Of a stretch of 64,000 bases of DNA, positions 47,510 to 59,780 are shown in pieces. The stretch's first letter is position 1. Every line of letters starts with the position of its first letter. The DNA is taken from NCBI GenBank assembly GCA_002633005.1, contig NMRA01000222.1:587635-651634 (forward strand). The letters are read 5' to 3'. The position numbers and the translations under genes were made by a program. Below the pieces are notes generated by a model. The model was given only the letters and a program-made list of their open reading frames with translations, was not told the origin of the DNA and searched no databases. The DNA is from Phoronis australis. Its lineage: Eukaryota; Phoronida; Phoronidae.

Positions 47510-49000
47510 CTCAAAGTGCAGGACCTTGGCAGTGGCTATATCATTATTGCAGGACTGTATGCTATGAAAGATACCTCCTCAAAGGCAAAAAGTATCGCCA
47601 AAAGCAGATCAGTAGGGCATTAATAAATGTTGATCAGGTTGCATCTCAGGTGACTGGGTGTTTTGGCTTTGCATTATCGGTGGTATGGTCCCGATAGGGT
47701 AAATAAGAGCTGGGGGACATGGGAAGATTGACCCAAGTGGTTGCTTTTATCTTATTTGCCCCTTCTTGGAATTTTAGTATGCGACAAGGGCCTTTCCTGA
47801 AACTCATTTTATCATGAAGGCAGACTGGGAATTTGTGTGATTGTAATCTTTTTAAAGGATCATCGTAGTGTGCATCAGCGCTGCATCAGCAACAAATAGC
47901 ACGACTCAAGCAACAGTGACAGCATGATTAGAGTATCGAGGCATGTGCAGAGGAATGGGTTTAGGTGGCAGTTGATCTTTGGTATCATTACATGCAGGTG
48001 TGCTCTGAATTCAAGGCAAGAAACACTCTTGTTTCATACGCAATGGAACCGGTTCCTACAAAACTTTTGTGTTATCAAGTCCCTCTTGTTGTTTTCTTTC
48101 ATCAGTAATCATACAACTTTAATAGGTAACAAAACTGAAAACCTGTACTAAAATGCATTGCTAAGTAGCACCAGTGTTCCTGGTCCTGTGCAAAACATAG
48201 TCCACATCTCGTCCCCGCAGGGGTGATTCAAAATGTCATGCAACCGGAGAATCCACTGAGTCCTAAATAAGGTAAGCGGGGCCCCTGTGTCGTCGCTTTA
48301 GGTGCCCCTGAAAAGTGGTGGTGACACGTTTTAATTTAATGCTTGCCGCTCCAAGCAAATACAGTATATCCATGAGACGTGCCGCTCACTCGTGTGGAAC
48401 GTACTTTAGTGGTGCCCTGATACGGCTTTTCAGTATGATTGAAAAATGTCCGCGGGTAACTATGTGATATCGAAATATGAGGCGGGTCGCTTTTAATGGG
48501 GTCTAAATTTCATGTGAACTACTGAAAAAACTGTCAAGATTTGGAGCATATGAATCAATGACAAGTTTTTAAAGTTCATTAGGGCGTTCTCCCGTTCAGT
48601 GACTGTACCAAACAAAAAGCGGCTGTGAACGTGTGGTAACATTTAGCTCCTTTGTTAATTGCAGAGAATAGCCTTTTTGTGGTATTAAAACATGCAGGCC
48701 AATTATCTACCAGGTTTTTACCGATCACATATGAACACAGTCAAATCAGCGCGTTATATGTTTGGACAGGATAGATTGCTTTACCGTCGATTGTAGTTGG
48801 GTGATTTTGGTGATGCAAACACTACAAGCACGATTAGTATTTGTTGGGGAATTCAGAAATGTTAGCGGTTGATGTTCAAACATTTTCTAACTTAAATTAT
48901 TTTAACAGAACAGCCTAGTTAGGCTAGATACGATCTTATCCGGGATTAGAGCAATTATAGAACAAAAGAGAGCTGACCCTCAAATCCAACTGGCGATTGG
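47510..49000. other. Intronic sequence, nothing recognised
   Basis: Short frames only. Confidence 0.4.
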
Positions 49001-49007
49001 CCCATTA

Positions 49008-49150
49008 TCCTATAGGATCCTATAGGATTTCTATCGGATCCTATAGGATTTCCTATTGGATCCTTTAGGAAATCCAATAGGATTCTATAGGAATCCTTTA
49101 AGATACCATATAGGAATTCTTATAAGACTTTTAAGAAATCCATCAGAATT
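49008..49150. repeat. TCCTATAGGA palindrome array 1
   Basis: The 10-bp palindrome TCCTATAGGA and close variants (TCCTATTGGA, TCCTTTAGGA) repeat every 10-20 bp. Because the motif is self-complementary, any part of the array can pair with any other. Confidence 0.85.
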
Positions 49151-49154
49151 TCCC

Positions 49155-51340
49155 CATCATAGCATTTTTAATGCATACATAATACAACAAAACAACAGTG
49201 TTCTCAACAAAAGAAATTATTTGGAAACATGCAACAGGAACACAGGCAACCTCAAAATTCTTGTAGAGCAGTTTACTCTGTTCTTAAACAAGGTCAACAG
49301 CAGGATATCTATATATGTTACAAATGATGCACTCAACTGGGGCTACAAAGGACTTGTGTGTTCTTTTTTTGCTTTTCAAAACATGTTAAAGGAGCATGCC
49401 ACTCAAAAAACAACCTAATTTGTATCAATTTAGATCGAGTAGTTCTACTCCATAACGACACGTACGGTTGCGTTAACTGACACCTGACGGCAGACGGAGG
49501 TTTTGAAATTATCAAATGACGTCATCGGTTTCACACGCAGTCTTTTCAGCAGTTCACAACACGGGTTACTGGTGTCAGCTTATCGCATGAATTCATCGTT
49601 AAACACCAATAAATCATAACACTTCAATGTAAAACCCTTAAAAATACACCGAGGTCTTATAAAAACGTGTTGTTTTATTTCGCTTTTACGGATTTATTGG
49701 TATTTGGACACACCGTAGCCTACAAAGTTCGGTAGGCCAATATTGTCCGTAGCAGGAGTTTGGGGTCTGTTCGGAGATAATTTCGAAGTATTTTTCGTGA
49801 AATACAGACATGAGAACCTAGATCTGTGTTGTTTAGGCTAGTGATTTTTTGAGTTCTAAACACAAAACGCTTGTCAATCTGGCCAGTGGCTCGGAGCCTG
49901 ATCAAACCCGTCGCGGCCGGCTGGATTGACTCGTTATCCCGGCCAGTGGCTCGGAAACTGATCAGACATCACGAACATAAACCAGCCAAAGTTCAGTGGA
50001 AACTAAACTTGCAGTCAAGAAAATATTATACTAGTGGGCCAAAGAAGAAATGTGCACGTGATTATGTTGGTGAATTAGCCACGAAACTGCAAATCTACTT
50101 AGTCGTCGAGACCGCGAATTCAGAGGTTCCGCTTTGGCCATAGCATAGTCTGGGCAGAAGTTGTACATTGACAATCATTATTTGAGTAATGTAAATTTAA
50201 ATAAAGATTCCCCTATCACCTGGCCGTGGGATGGAAATCGAGTTGTTTCACCACAGTTTCTGTCAGCAAACACTAAATTAGCATGAGCTTACACGGTCTC
50301 GGTGTCCCGTTAACTAGTTTTATTGCACCTAAAGCTGGTAACGCAGTGATTTATTCATTGCTGGCTTCTCAAACCATTTGCACTCACGAAAACTCCAAAG
50401 GCATTACAAATTGCATCTAATGAGACAGACTTTGATTCATTTTTTTATAAGTATTGGTAAGGGTGAGAATAATTCATTTTGAAACAGAACGCTCAGTAAT
50501 AAACACCAACATGGCAACTCGCAATCCTGACTTAGGACGAGCTAGAACTCATCAGTCCCGACTTCGCAGGTGGATCGTTAAGTTTTACAGGCTATCAATT
50601 CGAACATGAATACGGTGATGAAGAAAAACTAGAGAGGCGCCGTGAACAAGCTCAGACAACGGAACGTATGTAGTTATTTGGTAAGCCGGCGTTCGTCAGG
50701 CACTGTCGACGTCTGCAGGCCACAGACACGGAGATGTTTCACGGCCTCATACTGGCTATTTACAGCGTACATTTCATTCTTCACTACCATGAGCCACTTC
50801 CTAAGCATTTCGGACTTTCGAGGAAGTAAAAAAATACGATATACCCGCTTTCCTCGTAGCTGCTTAGTTCGGACAAGCGGGAACAATGCACGGTTACATA
50901 GCGTTATTCACTGTGCATATTAACCACTGACGTCTCTAGCGTCGTGTCTCACCTTCCTCACGTGTTATCGCGACACCTATTGGCAAGGTAAGGTCAACCG
51001 TATGCGAGACGATGTGGATATAGACCGATTAAGACGGCAAAAAGACTAATTAAATCGGGTGGCATTCTCCTTTAAAGTATGTTGATATTTAAATGCTGAA
51101 TGCTATAGGTTTTTATAAGTTTCTCTTAGATAGTCAAAGCTGTAAGCTTATGTCGAGTGTTTTAATTGCTGTTAAGATAACAGCTCATTGAATTGCATTT
51201 CCGTGACACCTGTCCATTTTAGCCACGAAGCCATACACACAATCAAAACGTTAGACACACCACTATAATTTACAATTCCAGAAATGAAACAGCTTTAATG
51301 GCTGCTATATAGTTTACCCTTTTATGTTATGTTTTCATCT
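49155..51340. other. Sequence between the two palindrome arrays
   Basis: No gene recognised. A short direct duplication, CTGGCCAGTGGCTCGGA and CCGGCCAGTGGCTCGGA, is at 49879 and 49938. Confidence 0.4.
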
Positions 51341-51349
51341 AGAGGAAGT

Positions 51350-51798
51350 TCAGTAGGATTCTATGAGTTCAATAAGATTCTATAGGAAGTTCAATAGGAA
51401 TCTATATGAAGTTCATGTTGAATCCTATTGAACTTCCTCTGGAACCCTATTAAATTCCAATGGGATTGTAAATGAAGTTTTATAGAATTCTACACGAGGA
51501 TGAAGAGGTTCTTATAGGAAGTTCAATATGATCCTATAGGGAATCCAATATGATTTCCTATAGGATAGGATTTCTTTTTGAATCCTATTCGAATCCTATA
51601 AGATTTCCTAAAGCATCCGAAAGAAAATCTTATAGGATTTCCTATACGATCATATAGGAATTCTTTAGGATATCCTATAAGAAACCCTATAGAAAAAAAT
51701 TCCCTATAGGATATTTTTCTATAGGAATTCCTTTTGGATATCTTGATGCCATAGGAATCCTATAGGAAATCGATATTCCTATGGAATTCCTATAGGAG
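51350..51798. repeat. TCCTATAGGA palindrome array 2
   Basis: A longer, more degenerate array of the same motif mixed with GAAGTTCAATAGGA units, ending ATTCCTATAGGAG at about 51786-51798. Confidence 0.85.
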
Positions 51799-51799
51799 T

Positions 51800-52855
51800 G
51801 CTACAGTTGTCAATACGAGTTGTTCTGTCTTGGAACTTTAGGGGTTTATTCCGCCATGTTTTTTTTCTGAGTTTGTATTTCCTCAAGTGCGGTTTCCGTA
51901 GACGTTAATTAAACATTACGTAGAAGGTGTAACGATATTGTGGTGGTTGCTTAATGCTAATGGTATAGTTTAGACTTAGTAACTTAGACTGTTTTTTGTA
52001 AACGTTTCAGAAAACCGATATGAACACCGATGCAATACGATGTATCAACGTTTGAGCAGCAATATTGTTATAGCGTGCCATGGAATCGACAGAGACTACC
52101 ATAGCTCCAGGGCACATCTTTGTATAACCAGTAAGTGAGAATGTAAGATAAGGCCCAAACTTGAGCACAGCCTAGGGACCAGTTATCGTTAATCCGCCTC
52201 TGGTGTTAACACAACCATAAAATATGGATAACACCACCTTTTCAACAGCGGCGAAGTACCGACATTTAACATGGAAGAATAAGCGGAGGCCATTTTTCAA
52301 CAATGAAAAAGTGACCCCGGCCATTTTGTCACGGGGGTCAAAATTTAATGTTACACAGGCTTAGCCGATATAAAAACTCTGACGATGACACTGCCAAGGA
52401 CGCCACCAAACACGACCAGGCCAATATAAACGTTGACGACAACGATGATAGCTTAGATACACAGATGTTCATACAGTGAAGAAGCCTACGAAACCCTTAA
52501 TTTAAACGAAATAAAAGTTATGTGGTAACGATGCGAATGAGGATGACGGGAGTCGTGACAGTGATAACGACAGCGGTAATAAGGACAAATATTTATTAAA
52601 TGATTATACATTTGAAGAAAATCAAGGTACACGTAAGCACAATCGACAAGCCACTAAATAATTATAAGTCAAGAAACATAAAACAATCGATAATTTTGAG
52701 TAACTCGCCCACACTAGAAAATCCGCTCTTAATATTTTATGAAGAAGATGTTACTGAATAAAATTCTAAACAGTCCAAACTTAAATGGTAGTTGCTTTTC
52801 AAAAAGTTTACAGCCTTTCGCTAACAAAGCAAATAAGGTTTTCAAAAATGTTTTG
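51800..52855. other. Intronic sequence
   Basis: No gene supported. 52380-52610 (+) translates in pieces to Asp/Asn-rich sequence (DDNDDS, DANEDDGSRDSDNDSG) but is broken by stops. Confidence 0.35.
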
Positions 52856-52860
52856 CTTAC

Positions 52861-53038
52861 CGTGTGCCTCGATGTAACCAACGTCGTTGGGGTTGACATC
52901 ACAGTCTATCAATAATCTTTGCATGAGACTCTTCTGCTGTTTACTAGATGGCTTAGTTATAGGGGTCGCTGAATGACCATTGTGATTTACAGCGCTTCCT
53001 ACAATTGTACCCCATATCTTGTTTCCGTCTTCATAAGC
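52861..53038 (-). CDS. PKS exon, ketosynthase middle part
   Basis: 178 bp, starting after acceptor TTTAAG in phase 0 and ending with one base of the Gly codon before GTAAGC. It encodes AYEDGNKIWGTIVGSAVNHN, then TPITKPSSKQQ and DVGYIEAH, all standard KS blocks. It carries the first catalytic His (EAHG). The codons before the acceptor in the same open frame are intron sequence. Confidence 0.92.
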
Positions 53039-53711
53039 CTTAAATCGAAATTGCGGGAATCGATGAAACACGGTGTTAACCAAAGACTGAACCAGTCTAT
53101 CTCAAATTAATGCAACCTGGTTCAGAAAGCGTTGCAATTGATGAACACTGTACTCTGGTTGGCCAACATGTGGAATTAGTAAATTTCTGTAGCCTTTAAA
53201 TTTAACCGATTTTCAGTCATAGTGCCAAAACATTTCATTACATTATGCTGGAATTTGCAATTGTGATTGAAAAATTACGAACAATATGGCTAATCCCTTT
53301 GTTGTTCGCACTGAATGAAACAAGACCAAGGAGTTAAGATTCCCCGGCCAAGTAGATCTTCTAAAGTAACGTGTCTAGAGACAGATTCATTTGTCAAATA
53401 GGCACGAGACTGTTCCGTAATGAGCGTTTTATCTCTTGTAATTTTACCAAAAAACTTGCAAAAGTGAACCGTCAGAGGATCACAGATAATTTTGTGTGTA
53501 TTTGTTCTCCGCCAGGAGTTCATTGGCTTATTATTCCCCCCGATTTTCATTGATTGAAGCTTCATCAACATGTTGTTGTAAGAGCATATATCATCTGAAG
53601 AGACTAGGTTTGTAGTCAATCTGAAGTTACAAAGAATGGCATGGGTCATATCAACGCAGAGTGTCCAGCTTTACAAACAAAGGCACAGAAACGAGCACTG
53701 GTACATGTACT

Positions 53712-53806
53712 CCGTAAAATGTAACAGTTGTTACCATTTACGTTGCTAAGCTTCTCCTAAAATGTTGAAAGTTGTTACATTCTACGTAGTTGTTACAATT
53801 CACGTG
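53712..53806. repeat. GTAAAATGTAACA motif array, left
   Basis: GTAAAATGTAACA and its reverse complement (TGTTACATTCTACG, TGTTAC) alternate over about 95 bp. The same motif fills 58636-58820. Confidence 0.75.
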
Positions 53807-54237
53807 GAATGAACACGTGAGAAAAGTATCATGTAACATGCGAGAAACCAACGCCACATTACAGAAAAAAACAACCAAAATCACAAACAAGTGGCATCTC
53901 ACACGTCCGGGAGGTAACCAAGTATTCTTGAACGACGGGTGGTGACCAACAATTTGGATACCACGTGTTTAGGGAGTGGTCTCGGACAAAAAAAATGACT
54001 CAATTAGAGAATGATTTTGTATAAAAATTTATATTTTTTCTCAATTGCGTCCTAAAAAATTTTTTAAAAGGCACCCTTTTACATACATGCATTATTTGTC
54101 AAAAATGTCAACATTTTAGAGATTAGTTTTTGATGTGAAAAAAACCTTTAGGGATTTACTTTTCGTACACCTCTTCTATAGGAATGCCCTCCTCGCCGAC
54201 ATGGCACAAATTTGGCTGTCCATTATCAATTTTATTA

Positions 54238-54405
54238 GTATTAAATAAGTATTACTACTATTAATACTATCACTACTTTTACTGTTATTACTACCTTTAC
54301 TACTATTACTGCTATCACTACCATTTTTCGCCATCGTTATCGTTATCCTCAGGATTATTATTATTGTTATTACTACTATTTTTGAATTTATTTAACCATC
54401 ACACA
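54238..54405 (+). repeat. Degenerate ACT/ATT triplet microsatellite
   Basis: TATTACTAC, ATCACTAC and TTATTACTAC units repeat imperfectly just upstream of the LINE fragment. Confidence 0.7.
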
Positions 54406-54529
54406 CTACAATATACACAATGGTTGTTGAACAAAATGCTAATACATTTTTGTTCATTGTTTTCACCTGGTTTCTTATACATGTAGTAAACAGCTGGTCC
54501 TGTTTCAAAAGAATTTTAAAGGGGTTCCT

Positions 54530-55051
54530 ATGTTCAGCCTTCACCAGGCTGCCCAACTGGCAAGGGAACATGAAGCAGTCCTTGGAAACAAGGAACTCTT
54601 CATACTCTCAGACAGCCAAGCAGCTATTAAAGCTCTAACTAAGCCCAAGATCAACTCCCAATGTGTCCTGGCCTGTGTAAACGAGCTCAACCACTTATCA
54701 GCTAGTAGAACTGTTCATGTGAACTGGGTTAAAGCCCATGTAGGCATTGACGGTAACAAAGCTGCTGACAAAGTTGGAAAAGAAGGAGCAAGTGCACCCT
54801 GTTTTTTACTAGAACCTTGCCCTTGCATACCAGTTGCCTATACGTGTTGCAGAGCAATGGTAAGACGCTTGGTGTGTAAACTGTCCGAGGATGCATCGAG
54901 AAAGCTCTCTGCCTGCAGACAAACCAACCAACTTTTCCCAAGTCCTATTGAACCAAAAGGTTCAAAGAAACTGTTATGCTTAGACAGGCTTGCTATGAGG
55001 CAGTTCTGTCTTTCTGAAACAAACATGCAGATTGGAAGATTTCACGAATGA
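54530..55051 (+). pseudogene. LINE RNase H and C-terminal fragment
   Basis: FILSDSQAAIKAL, HVNWVKAHVGIDGNKAADKVG and FPSPIEPKGSKKLLCLDR align with 18430-18830 of the other LINE. The zinc knuckle seen there has been lost: a deletion brings the conserved core directly to the ending (RFHE). Confidence 0.78.
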
Positions 55052-55131
55052 GGAATCCGGTGACGTTGTTTCCCCATGAGTCATAATCAGGTGACTAGTG
55101 TAATGTGCCCGGCCTTGTGGCCTAAGCACGC

Positions 55132-55155
55132 CTGATGTACGGCAAAAGGCATCAG
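55132..55155 (+). promoter_or_regulatory. 3' UTR hairpin of the LINE, second copy
   Basis: CTGATG (55132-55137) and CATCAG (55150-55155) over a 12-nt loop. The stem is 6 bp here against 8 bp in the first copy, with the same loop length. Confidence 0.6.
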
Positions 55156-55865
55156 AACGTCTGCACCTTTTTATTTTCAGCCTTAACGATATTGTGAGAA
55201 ACGAGGAGGTTGAGATTCAAAATCTTGATTAAACGTGCACCAACTCCAAAAAATGATTATTTCTGAACTAGCGGCAAGCACTGCATTGTTTGTAGATATA
55301 ACTCTATGGTTCTGTAGTTTGCCAAGAAGAACTAAATTCAGGCCGTGCTCTTTTACTTGCCACTTACATGAAAACGTGAGGCTACCCACAGTGTAATCAT
55401 TTCTGTCGCTTGTTGAAAACATTCATTTTCTAAGAATTGTGGCTCGTGCAAGTACAAAAATTGCGCTAAGTTGAACTCTAAATGAAGACATGTTTCTAGT
55501 AACTAATCGGCTATGGCTGCAGTCATTAGAATAGCTGGTTGGCAAATAAATGCGTGGTTTAATTTCCTTTCGTCACAGTATTTGTTAATAGGCATTATCA
55601 TACTGACTTAACTCCGGTCTAAGCTGAGTGTCGACGTCAACTGCGCAGTCATATAAATTATTTAAGTATTAAATTATGTTATGTAAGCTATACTGCTTCG
55701 TCCTCATTATTATATTGTTTGGATTCTCGGGTCAGTGACCCTCTTTTTTCTACGACTATTGGTTTAATTGTACCACGTGATCTCTTTGTCTCGTCGCAAC
55801 ACTGGACCATCGTCCACAATTCTCTCCAAATTTCAGTTTGCACTCAATTTCTACGACCTCCGTCA

Positions 55866-56820
55866 CTATCTATGGTATTCATCAAGACTCCAAATCCATG
55901 ACGGCTTCCCCTCCCCAAGACAAACTCAATAAGGCCTTACATCTCCTCCAATCCTTCCAGCATAAAAGGTCGGTTCTACTACGTGACCTTCAGTCTCTCA
56001 TTGGTTTTCTCATTTTCGCTTGCCTTGTCACCATTCCCGGTCGAGCCTTCCTCCGTCGCCTCATCGATCTCACGCTTCGCATATCTCAGCTGCATCGTCA
56101 CGTCACTCTCACCAAAGAATCCCGTACTGACATTTGCGCTTGGCTTACATTCCTCCACTCCTTCAACGGCAAATCCATGTTCCTTTTCGAGCATTGGACC
56201 TCTTCTCAATCACTCAAAATGTATACTGGCTCGGCCTCGGTCCACAGGTGATTCGCTGCGGTTTGCGGGTCTAATTAGTTTTCTGGTCCTTGGCCCTCAT
56301 CCATCTCTCTTTTTCCCATCACCTTCAAAAAGCTCTTCCCCATTGTTCTTGCCTTAGAACTCTGGTGACCTAAACTTGCCAACCATCGTGTTCTTTTCAT
56401 GTGTGACAACCATTCCGTGGTGCATATCATTAATAAGACTCCCTCTAAGGACCCTAACATTATGCGCCTCGTCCGACGCCTGGTCCTCTCTACCCTACAC
56501 CATAATACCCATTTCAAGGCAGAACACATTAATGGCAAAACTAATTTCATTGCCGATACATTGTCTCGCTTTCTTTTCCAGGATGCCTTTCCATGGCTCC
56601 ATGGCTCTCTCCAACACTGACCACGGTTCCTCAGCACCTCCTTACGTTCTGACTTCGCTCCTCCGGGCGTCCCTTGCCCCATCCACCATTTCCACTTACC
56701 GCCGCGTCCTTTCATCTCTTCTCGTCTGGCTTAACTGCATCCACCATCTCTACCTATGTCTCCGCCATAGGTTTCATTCATAAACTGGACTGCTTGCCTG
56801 ACCCTACCTCCTCCTTTCTG
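55866..56820 (+). pseudogene. DIRS-like RT-RNase H and tyrosine recombinase remnant
   Basis: Blocks in order: DKLNKALHLLQSF, LRDLQSLIGFLIFACLV, PGRAFLRRLIDLT, LTKESRTDICAWLTFLHSFNG (RNase H-adjacent region); after a frame break near 56250, CDNHSVVHIINKTPSKDPNI and EHINGKTNFIADTLSRF (RNase H); then LRASLAPSTISTYRR and LTASTISTYVSAIGFIHKL (recombinase N-terminal domain) across another frame break. The catalytic recombinase residues are not present, so the copy ends early. Confidence 0.75.
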
Positions 56821-56836
56821 GTNCATCGCGGTGCAA

Positions 56837-56931
56837 CTGTATTGCCAGTGTTCCGGTCATGGGCACCTGTATTGCCAGTGTCTACTTCACTCACCCCATT
56901 TATCACCCTAGGGCGCCTGTATTGCCAGTGT
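56837..56931 (+). repeat. Three spaced copies of CTGTATTGCCAGTGT
   Basis: Copies at 56837, 56867 and 56917, so spacing is 30 and 50 bp; each is preceded by GCAA, GCAC or GCGC. Confidence 0.85.
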
Positions 56932-57754
56932 CCTACTACACTCATTCTCCATGTTCATTGGCATGCCCTTTCCACTCACTTTTTGGGGGTTTTCCCTCCC
57001 GGGCACTCTTTCCCGCCCCCTTTATACTTGTTGGTTTACCCATGCCCTATTATGGGTTATTCTCCACATAGCATTTTTCCTCACTTTATATACATGTAGG
57101 TTTACTTTTGACGGTGCCAACGTTTGCTGTTACTTAATCTGTATGTATCTTTGTACATGTCACCGTTTCTGTTTACTTATGCTTATATAGCCAACGTGCT
57201 TATTTTCGTTGATGTGTTCCTTATGTACATTCCTCAGTTTTTATCTATTCGTGTTAGACTTGTATTCCTCCGGGTTTCAGTTACTATGATTTCGACACCT
57301 TGTTTTGTCGCTCTGTAATTTTGTTTTGTTTTTTCATGCTGCCTAGCTGTACCACTCCATCTTCGTATTTGGCTATTTACGTGCTTACTTTTGCACCCAT
57401 TTTTCTTATGCCCCTTTTGGCAGCCTCGCTCGCTCTCCCTTGGGTGGGCGGATGCATCTTTCTGCTGCATCTGTGGCAGATTGTCACCAACCTTTATAGT
57501 TCAGCATATTATGTAATTTTTGTAATTACCGGTATCTGTAGTACATGTAGTTTAGTTTGTCATAATATATATGACCTTTTATCTCATCTACACCTGTTGT
57601 TTCAGTGTAAACTACCTTCGGAATCGCTTCGCAGTTAGCGCATATAAAAACTGTTCATACTGGCAGGGATTAAGAAACATTGAAGTAAACGCTACATGTA
57701 GGTGACCCTGTTGTCATCGGAGTAATCGAAAGGTAGAGCTGCCCTCGAATATTT

Positions 57755-58085
57755 TCCCTGTGACAATTTGGGAACATTAACATGTGCAAATTGGCATAAA
57801 ACTCGTTTTTAATTTGAATGGTGATTATTCGAGCAAAATATAAGCAATTATTAGCGACGAGACTAGCGTTTAATTGCTGACAATAACAGAGGCACCTGGC
57901 GATAACATCGGCGGAACAAAAGTTGACCGTTCATACTGCACCGCAGCGTCGACACTCTACTGTTAAATCCACCTGTTTCTAGTGAAGTTAACTGGAGCTG
58001 TTACCTTCGATCCAGAACTGAACTTAAGCGTTCATACTAATTGCTACTCCCCAAAACATCGACGCGTTGACGTTGGTCCTGAAGA
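57755..58085. mobile_element. Non-autonomous DNA element, copy 3
   Basis: Shares CTGTGACAATTTGGGAACAT, ATAAGCAATTATTAGCGACGA, GTTAACT and AAAACATCGACGCGTTGACGTT with the copies at 24.9 and 45.9 kb. The outer ends are diverged. Confidence 0.6.
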
Positions 58086-58635
58086 TATTAGAATTCGAAA
58101 CTAAGATGGTAGATAGAACCCGTCGACATCAGATCTTTGGTCTAGCTTTTGTGTGGAGCAGGGCAAGTGCTGCATTAGCCATGATTCCAAGGCAATAAAA
58201 AACTGGCTGAAATTGACCAAAATATCGTGGAGTAAAACGGGCGTTTTTTTCGGTCAAACTGGATCCCGAAATTAAATTCTCCGTGAAAATTTTTGATATT
58301 ATCGTTAGTTTCCGCAGAAATACGATTAATAGAAGTCAAATGCGAGGTCATTGTTTCTGTTGTGCTTACCAGGACACGTGTGTTTGCTGTAATGCCGAGC
58401 GACAACAAAAGGTTGCAAATCGCTTTAGCAATGAAAAAAAACTTGTTACCTGGAGTTGAAACTGTACGGGGTACAATTTTACTATATCATGACAGTACTT
58501 ATGTTAAAAAGGGAAAGTACACATTTGATAAAATTTCATTCAAGCAATCCGAGAAAGATGGCTTTAAGCACGTGAACTGTTTTCCTCCATGCGACAAATA
58601 CGAGGATGTAAACTCATGAAATATGACGCGGTTTT

Positions 58636-58820
58636 CGTAAATTGTAGCAGTGGTACACATGTACATTTTCGCATGTGCATTAACGTAAATTGTAACAATT
58701 ACATAAACTGTAACAGCGTGTTACCATTTAGGAAACGCCTGCTCACGTAAAATGTAACAATTCCGTCATTGTTACATTAACAGTTGTTGTATTTTACGAA
58801 ATTGTTACATTTTACGACGT
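58636..58820. repeat. GTAAAATGTAACA motif array, right
   Basis: ACGTAAAATGTAACA, ACGTAAATTGTAACA and the reverse TGTTACATTTTACG alternate. With 53712-53806 it could form long inverted pairings. Confidence 0.75.
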
Positions 58821-58824
58821 ATCA

Positions 58825-59780
58825 GAGCACGTTGTCAAGAAACTGCGCAAACTCGTGGACAGAAAAATTCAAGGGATAATGGGGACATGTGCGTCAAATC
58901 TTGTGCGTAAGACAGAAAAATTCAAGAGAACACTAAAAACATAGTGTAGAAAATGTGATTATTAGTTCTTGACATAGTGCATGTTCGTAAGTATCTCTGC
59001 TAAGTCATAGTCACGGAGTTTAGGATATCATTCTGATAACAATTTGCGACCAAAACGTAGCCAGTTGATGTCATTTTCAAGAGTTCTTTAGTAAAATAAC
59101 AATTGCAGAAATGTGTCCCGATGTCTCCTGTATCGGAATCACTAGTTTTTATTTTTGGAAGTCCTACTCTGAATCAAGTGTGATGACCTATACACAATTC
59201 AGTATTCAATGGAATAATCTATCAGTTAGTCTAAAGTTGTTGATGGTTACAGAACAGCCCTGTGCAGACACGTGCACACCAGTTTGTAGCCAGCCACCTA
59301 GCTGTGTGAAGACTGTCGTCAAAAGACCTCGAAATTGCCCACAGCCAGAGTAATTCTGCTCTTCACCTCGCCGTGAAACATGTTTCAACATGTAAAGCTA
59401 TAGGTCTGACGGGGTGCATGCAAAATCTGAGAATCAACCGACACCCACCTTGCCCGTTACAGCCGTTTAAGAGAAAAACAATGCAATAAACGTCATTTTA
59501 TTGCGTAAATCTTCGTCTTTTCTAACAACGAAAAGTATGTCGTTGTTTTGAAAACAGTACGCTTGAGTCACGTGCACGCCCCATTTCCTAAATTTTTGCA
59601 AAATCTCTCGGGAGATGATGATAGCTTGGCAGCAGCAAAATTTCTTCTGAAATTCGTTTTCGGTATCAAAATTCTAAATATTAAGAAAAAAGTGAAACCT
59701 GTTCCGATAACATGTCGTGACGTGTACGCAGCTTTGTGAAAAAAGAACAGTTGATTGAAGAATAGGCGAAAGAAGGACCT
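58825..59780. other. Intronic sequence, nothing recognised
   Basis: Short frames only, just downstream of the PKS donor on the minus strand. Confidence 0.4.

Larger units (their letters stand above)
41763..52860 (-). other. PKS intron, 11.1 kb
   Basis: Donor GTAAGC (minus strand, 52860-52855) and acceptor TTTCAG (41768-41763) join phase-1 ends, and the junction recreates EAHGTGT exactly. The intron holds one copy of the segmental duplication, a TIR element, a MITE and two TCCTATAGGA arrays. Confidence 0.88.
54530..55185 (+). mobile_element. 5'-truncated LINE fragment, same family as the 10.6-19.2 kb LINE
   Basis: Starts inside RNase H and runs through the C-terminal region and the 3' UTR (GCACGCCTGATG..., CTGCACCTTTTTATTTT end). 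The 3' UTR and tail match the first copy, so the shared ending is the real element end. Confidence 0.8.
55860..57640 (+). mobile_element. Decayed DIRS/Ngaro-like retrotransposon
   Basis: The coding remnant (55866-56820) runs from the connection after RT, through RNase H, into the start of a tyrosine recombinase. Downstream come three copies of CTGTATTGCCAGTGT (56837-56931), then T-rich sequence without clear coding. Short scattered repeats near the end are known from Ngaro-type elements, so the 3' part may be the terminal repeat region. The left and right limits are approximate. An undetermined base is at 56823. Confidence 0.65.

Noticed and set aside
49056-49418. 120-codon frame starting in the palindrome array
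   Set aside because: The N-terminal repeats (NPIGFYRNP-like) are just the translated TCCTATAGGA array.
52380-52640. Asp/Asn-rich translation pieces
   Set aside because: Interrupted by stops, no splice signals fit, and it lies inside a PKS intron.
58293-58619. 108-codon plus-strand frame with a KYTFDKISFKQSEKDG-type stretch
   Set aside because: It reads like real protein, but I recognise no family and see no partner exons; too weak to call as a gene.
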